A stretch of DNA of 8,110 nt. It comes from DASUZB01 sp036377075. GTDB lineage: Bacteria; Actinomycetota; CALGFH01. Position 1 is the stretch's first letter, and every line of letters begins with the position of its first letter. Positions 6,485-8,110 of this stretch are shown piece after piece. The notes under the pieces are model-generated. The model worked only from the letters and a program-made list of their open reading frames with translations, did no database searches and was not told the DNA's origin. The position numbers were made by a program, and so were the translations under genes. The DNA lies in the NCBI GenBank assembly GCA_036377075.1, contig DASUZB010000255.1:1-8110 (forward strand). The letters are read 5' to 3'.

Positions 6485-8110
6485 TCAGGGCGTGGAGCCC
6501 TGCCTGGCGATGGTGACGACCTCGCGGATCGCGGCCGGGTTGGCGAGGGCGCCCTCGCTGACCGCGCGCTCTGGCGGGACGCCGGCGAGGATGCGCTTGA
6601 CCGGCACCTCGAGCTTCTTGCCGCTGAGGGTCCGCGGCACCTCCGCGATGGCGTGGACCTCGTCGGGGACGTGGCGCGGCGACAGCTCCGAGCGGATCAG
6701 CGCCCGGAGCCTGGCGGTCAGGGCCTCGTCCAGGGTGCAGCCCGGCCGCAGCACCAGGAACAGCAGCAGGCGACCGTCGCCGCCGTCGCCGCCGGCGTCG
6801 ACCACCAGGCTGTCGGTGACCTCGTCGAGGCCCTCGACCACCCGGTAGAACTCGGCCGTGCCCATGCGCACGCCGCCCCGGTTGAGGGTCGAGTCCGAGC
6901 GCCCGGTGATCACGCAGGTGCCGCGCTCGGTGACCTCGATCCAGTCGCCGTGGCGCCAGACGCCGGGGTAGGTCGCGAAGTAGCTGTCGCGGTAGCGCTC
7001 GCCGTCCGGGTCGTTCCAGAAGCACAGCGGCATCGAGGGCAGCGGCTCGGTGACGACCAGCTCGCCGAGCCGCCCCACCAGGGACCTGCCCTGCTCGTCG
7101 AACGCCTCGACCTTGGCGCCGAGGGCGCGGCACTGCAGCTCGCCCGGGTACACGGGCAGCACCGGGGCGGAGGTCACGAAGGCGGTGCAGACGTCGGTGC
7201 CGCCGCTCACCGAGCCGACCAGCACGTCGTCCTTGACGTGCCGGTACAGCCAGGCGAAACCCTCCGGCGGCAACGGCGACCCGGTCGAGCCGATCGAGTG
7301 CAGCGCCGCGACGTCGGCGTCCCGGCCCGGCTCGACGCCGGCCTTCTGGCAGGCGAGCACGTAGGCCGCGCTGGTGCCGAAGTAGGTCATGCCGGTGGCG
7401 GCCGCGAAGCGCCACAGGGCCGTCATGTCGGGATGGCCGGGGCCGCCGTCCCACAGCAGCGCCGTCGCGCCGACCAGCAGCGCGCCGACCAGGAAGTTCC
7501 ACATCATCCACCCGGTGGTGGTGAACCAGAAGAAGCGGTCGGCGGCGGTCAGGTCGAGGTGCAGGGCGAGCGACTTGAGGTGCTCGAGGACGATGCCGCC
7601 GTGGCCCTGGACGATCGGCTTGGGCAGGCCGGTGGTGCCCGAGGAGTACAGGATCCACAGGGGGTGGTCGAAGGGGACCGGCTCGGGAGCGGGCTCGCCG
7701 GCCCCGCCGGCGAGCAGCTCTTCCCAGGCCAGGACCCCGCCGCCGCTCGCCGGCGGCTCGACCGGCGACGGCACCATCACGGTGGCGCGCAGGCTGGGAA
7801 GGCGGCGGCGGATCTCGGCGAGGGCCTCGCGCCGGTCGTGGACCCTGCCGTTGTAGCGGTAGCCGGCGACCGCCAGCAGCACCGTCGGCTCGATCTGCTG
7901 GAAGCGGTCCACCACGCTGGAGACGCCGAACTCCGGTGCGCAGCTCGACCAGACCGCGCCGAGGCTCGCCGTGGCCAGCAACGCGACCACCGTCTGGGGC
8001 ACGTTGGGCAGGTAGGCGGCCACCCGGTCGCCGCGGCGGACGCCGAGGCGGCGCAGCCCCGCCGCCGCGGCGGCGACCTGCCGTGCCAGCGCGGCGTAGC
8101 TGACCGTGCC
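6485..8110 (-). CDS. acetoacetyl-CoA synthetase, 5' end outside the window
   Basis: Acyl-adenylate-forming enzyme (ANL superfamily) that joins acetoacetate to CoA using ATP, giving AMP and pyrophosphate. The last 541 residues are present; the frame runs open to the window edge, so roughly the first 110 of about 650 residues are missing. Fragment-numbered marks: RGDRVAAYLPNVPQ near 27-39, the P-loop YSSGTTGLPKP at 155-165, FWFTTTGWMMWNFLVGAL at 194-211, SGGTDVCTAF at 302-311, GDW at 388-390, TGRSDSTLNRGGVRMGTAEFY at about 402-422 (hinge and adenylate binding), and SGKKLEVPVK near 496-505 holding the catalytic lysine (about 498). SGGTD, the WMMWN stretch and MGTAEFY favour acetoacetyl-CoA rather than acetyl-CoA synthetase. 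Likely roles are acetoacetate or leucine catabolism, or recycling from polyhydroxybutyrate. It converges on the helicase gene, 15 bases between stops, so its promoter lies beyond the window. The common symbol is acsA/aacS, left blank because usage varies. Confidence 0.93.
   Translation of the reverse strand, partial: GTVSYAALARQVAAAAAGLRRLGVRRGDRVAAYLPNVPQTVVALLATASLGAVWSSCAPEFGVSSVVDRFQQIEPTVLLAVAGYRYNGRVHDRREALAEIRRRLPSLRATVMVPSPVEPPASGGGVLAWEELLAGGAGEPAPEPVPFDHPLWILYSSGTTGLPKPIVQGHGGIVLEHLKSLALHLDLTAADRFFWFTTTGWMMWNFLVGALLVGATALLWDGGPGHPDMTALWRFAAATGMTYFGTSAAYVLACQKAGVEPGRDADVAALHSIGSTGSPLPPEGFAWLYRHVKDDVLVGSVSGGTDVCTAFVTSAPVLPVYPGELQCRALGAKVEAFDEQGRSLVGRLGELVVTEPLPSMPLCFWNDPDGERYRDSYFATYPGVWRHGDWIEVTERGTCVITGRSDSTLNRGGVRMGTAEFYRVVEGLDEVTDSLVVDAGGDGGDGRLLLFLVLRPGCTLDEALTARLRALIRSELSPRHVPDEVHAIAEVPRTLSGKKLEVPVKRILAGVPPERAVSEGALANPAAIREVVTIARQGSTP
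6486..6502. terminator. possible bidirectional terminator hairpin between convergent genes
   Basis: CAGGGC (6486-6491), loop GTGGA and GCCCTG (6497-6502) form a perfect 6-base stem at the end of the acetoacetyl-CoA synthetase gene, sharing two bases with its stop codon and starting 17 bases after the helicase stop. It is symmetric, so it could end transcripts from both sides. No T tract flanks it, so it would have to work as a tail-less hairpin, as proposed for many actinobacterial terminators. Its position is apt but the stem is short. Confidence 0.4.

Noticed and set aside
4885..6516. Plus-strand frame of 543 codons overlapping the helicase
   Set aside because: Arg/Ala/Gly-rich off-frame; the helicase motifs all lie in the 4724-6469 frame.
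6285..7658. Second minus-strand frame of 457 codons overlapping the acetoacetyl-CoA synthetase
   Set aside because: It is a shifted frame of the synthetase gene; only the 6485-8110 frame shows the adenylate-forming motifs.
6485..8110. Considered whether the minus-strand gene is acetyl-CoA synthetase
   Set aside because: The SGGTD and FWFTTTGWMMWN segments and the MGTAEFY stretch fit the acetoacetyl-CoA synthetase branch better; the missing N-terminus leaves a small doubt.
1..8110. Looked for a defence island or mobile element because of the helicase and the WYL-like domain
   Set aside because: No nuclease, integrase, transposase, terminal repeats or composition shift was seen; the neighbours are metabolic enzymes and the helicase pair resembles a chromosomal actinobacterial locus.

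Overview
The window is very GC-rich and densely coding, with a strong G/C preference at third codon positions. Three of the four genes whose start can be seen use GTG, and gaps between genes are short. This composition, together with a bacterial XPB-type helicase following a helicase-associated WYL-type protein (the arrangement of Rv0861c/Rv0862c in Mycobacterium tuberculosis), points to a high-GC actinomycete or a related actinobacterial lineage. The genus cannot be named from the sequence alone. No RNA genes, insertion sequences, CRISPR arrays or prophage genes were seen, so this looks like ordinary chromosome.

Layout. (1) At 1-1942 two redox enzymes lie in tandem on the plus strand: a luciferase-like (LLM class) flavin- or F420-dependent oxidoreductase and an aldo/keto reductase with an intact catalytic tetrad. 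Each could act on small organic substrates, but nothing here identifies a substrate. (2) After a 98-base gap with possible regulatory signals, 2041-6469 holds a two-gene unit: an 896-residue helicase-associated protein overlapping by 8 bases the 581-residue XPB/ERCC3-type superfamily 2 DNA helicase. The first protein carries, in its middle, a region resembling the N-terminal region of the helicase encoded next to it. It also has a SAP-like segment, winged-helix-like segments, a disordered linker with a four-copy 18-base tandem repeat, and a C-terminal WYL-like domain. (3) Converging from the right on the minus strand (6485-8110, 5' end outside the window) is an acetoacetyl-CoA synthetase, which activates acetoacetate for ketone-body, leucine or polyhydroxybutyrate metabolism. 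Only 15 bases separate its stop codon from that of the helicase.

The helicase pair is the most interesting part. The overlap and dedicated ribosome-binding sites imply coupled production of two proteins that probably work together on DNA, plausibly in repair, and the WYL-like domain suggests the companion senses a ligand or nucleic acid. Bacterial XPB homologues are known, but the companion's role is, as far as I know, poorly defined.
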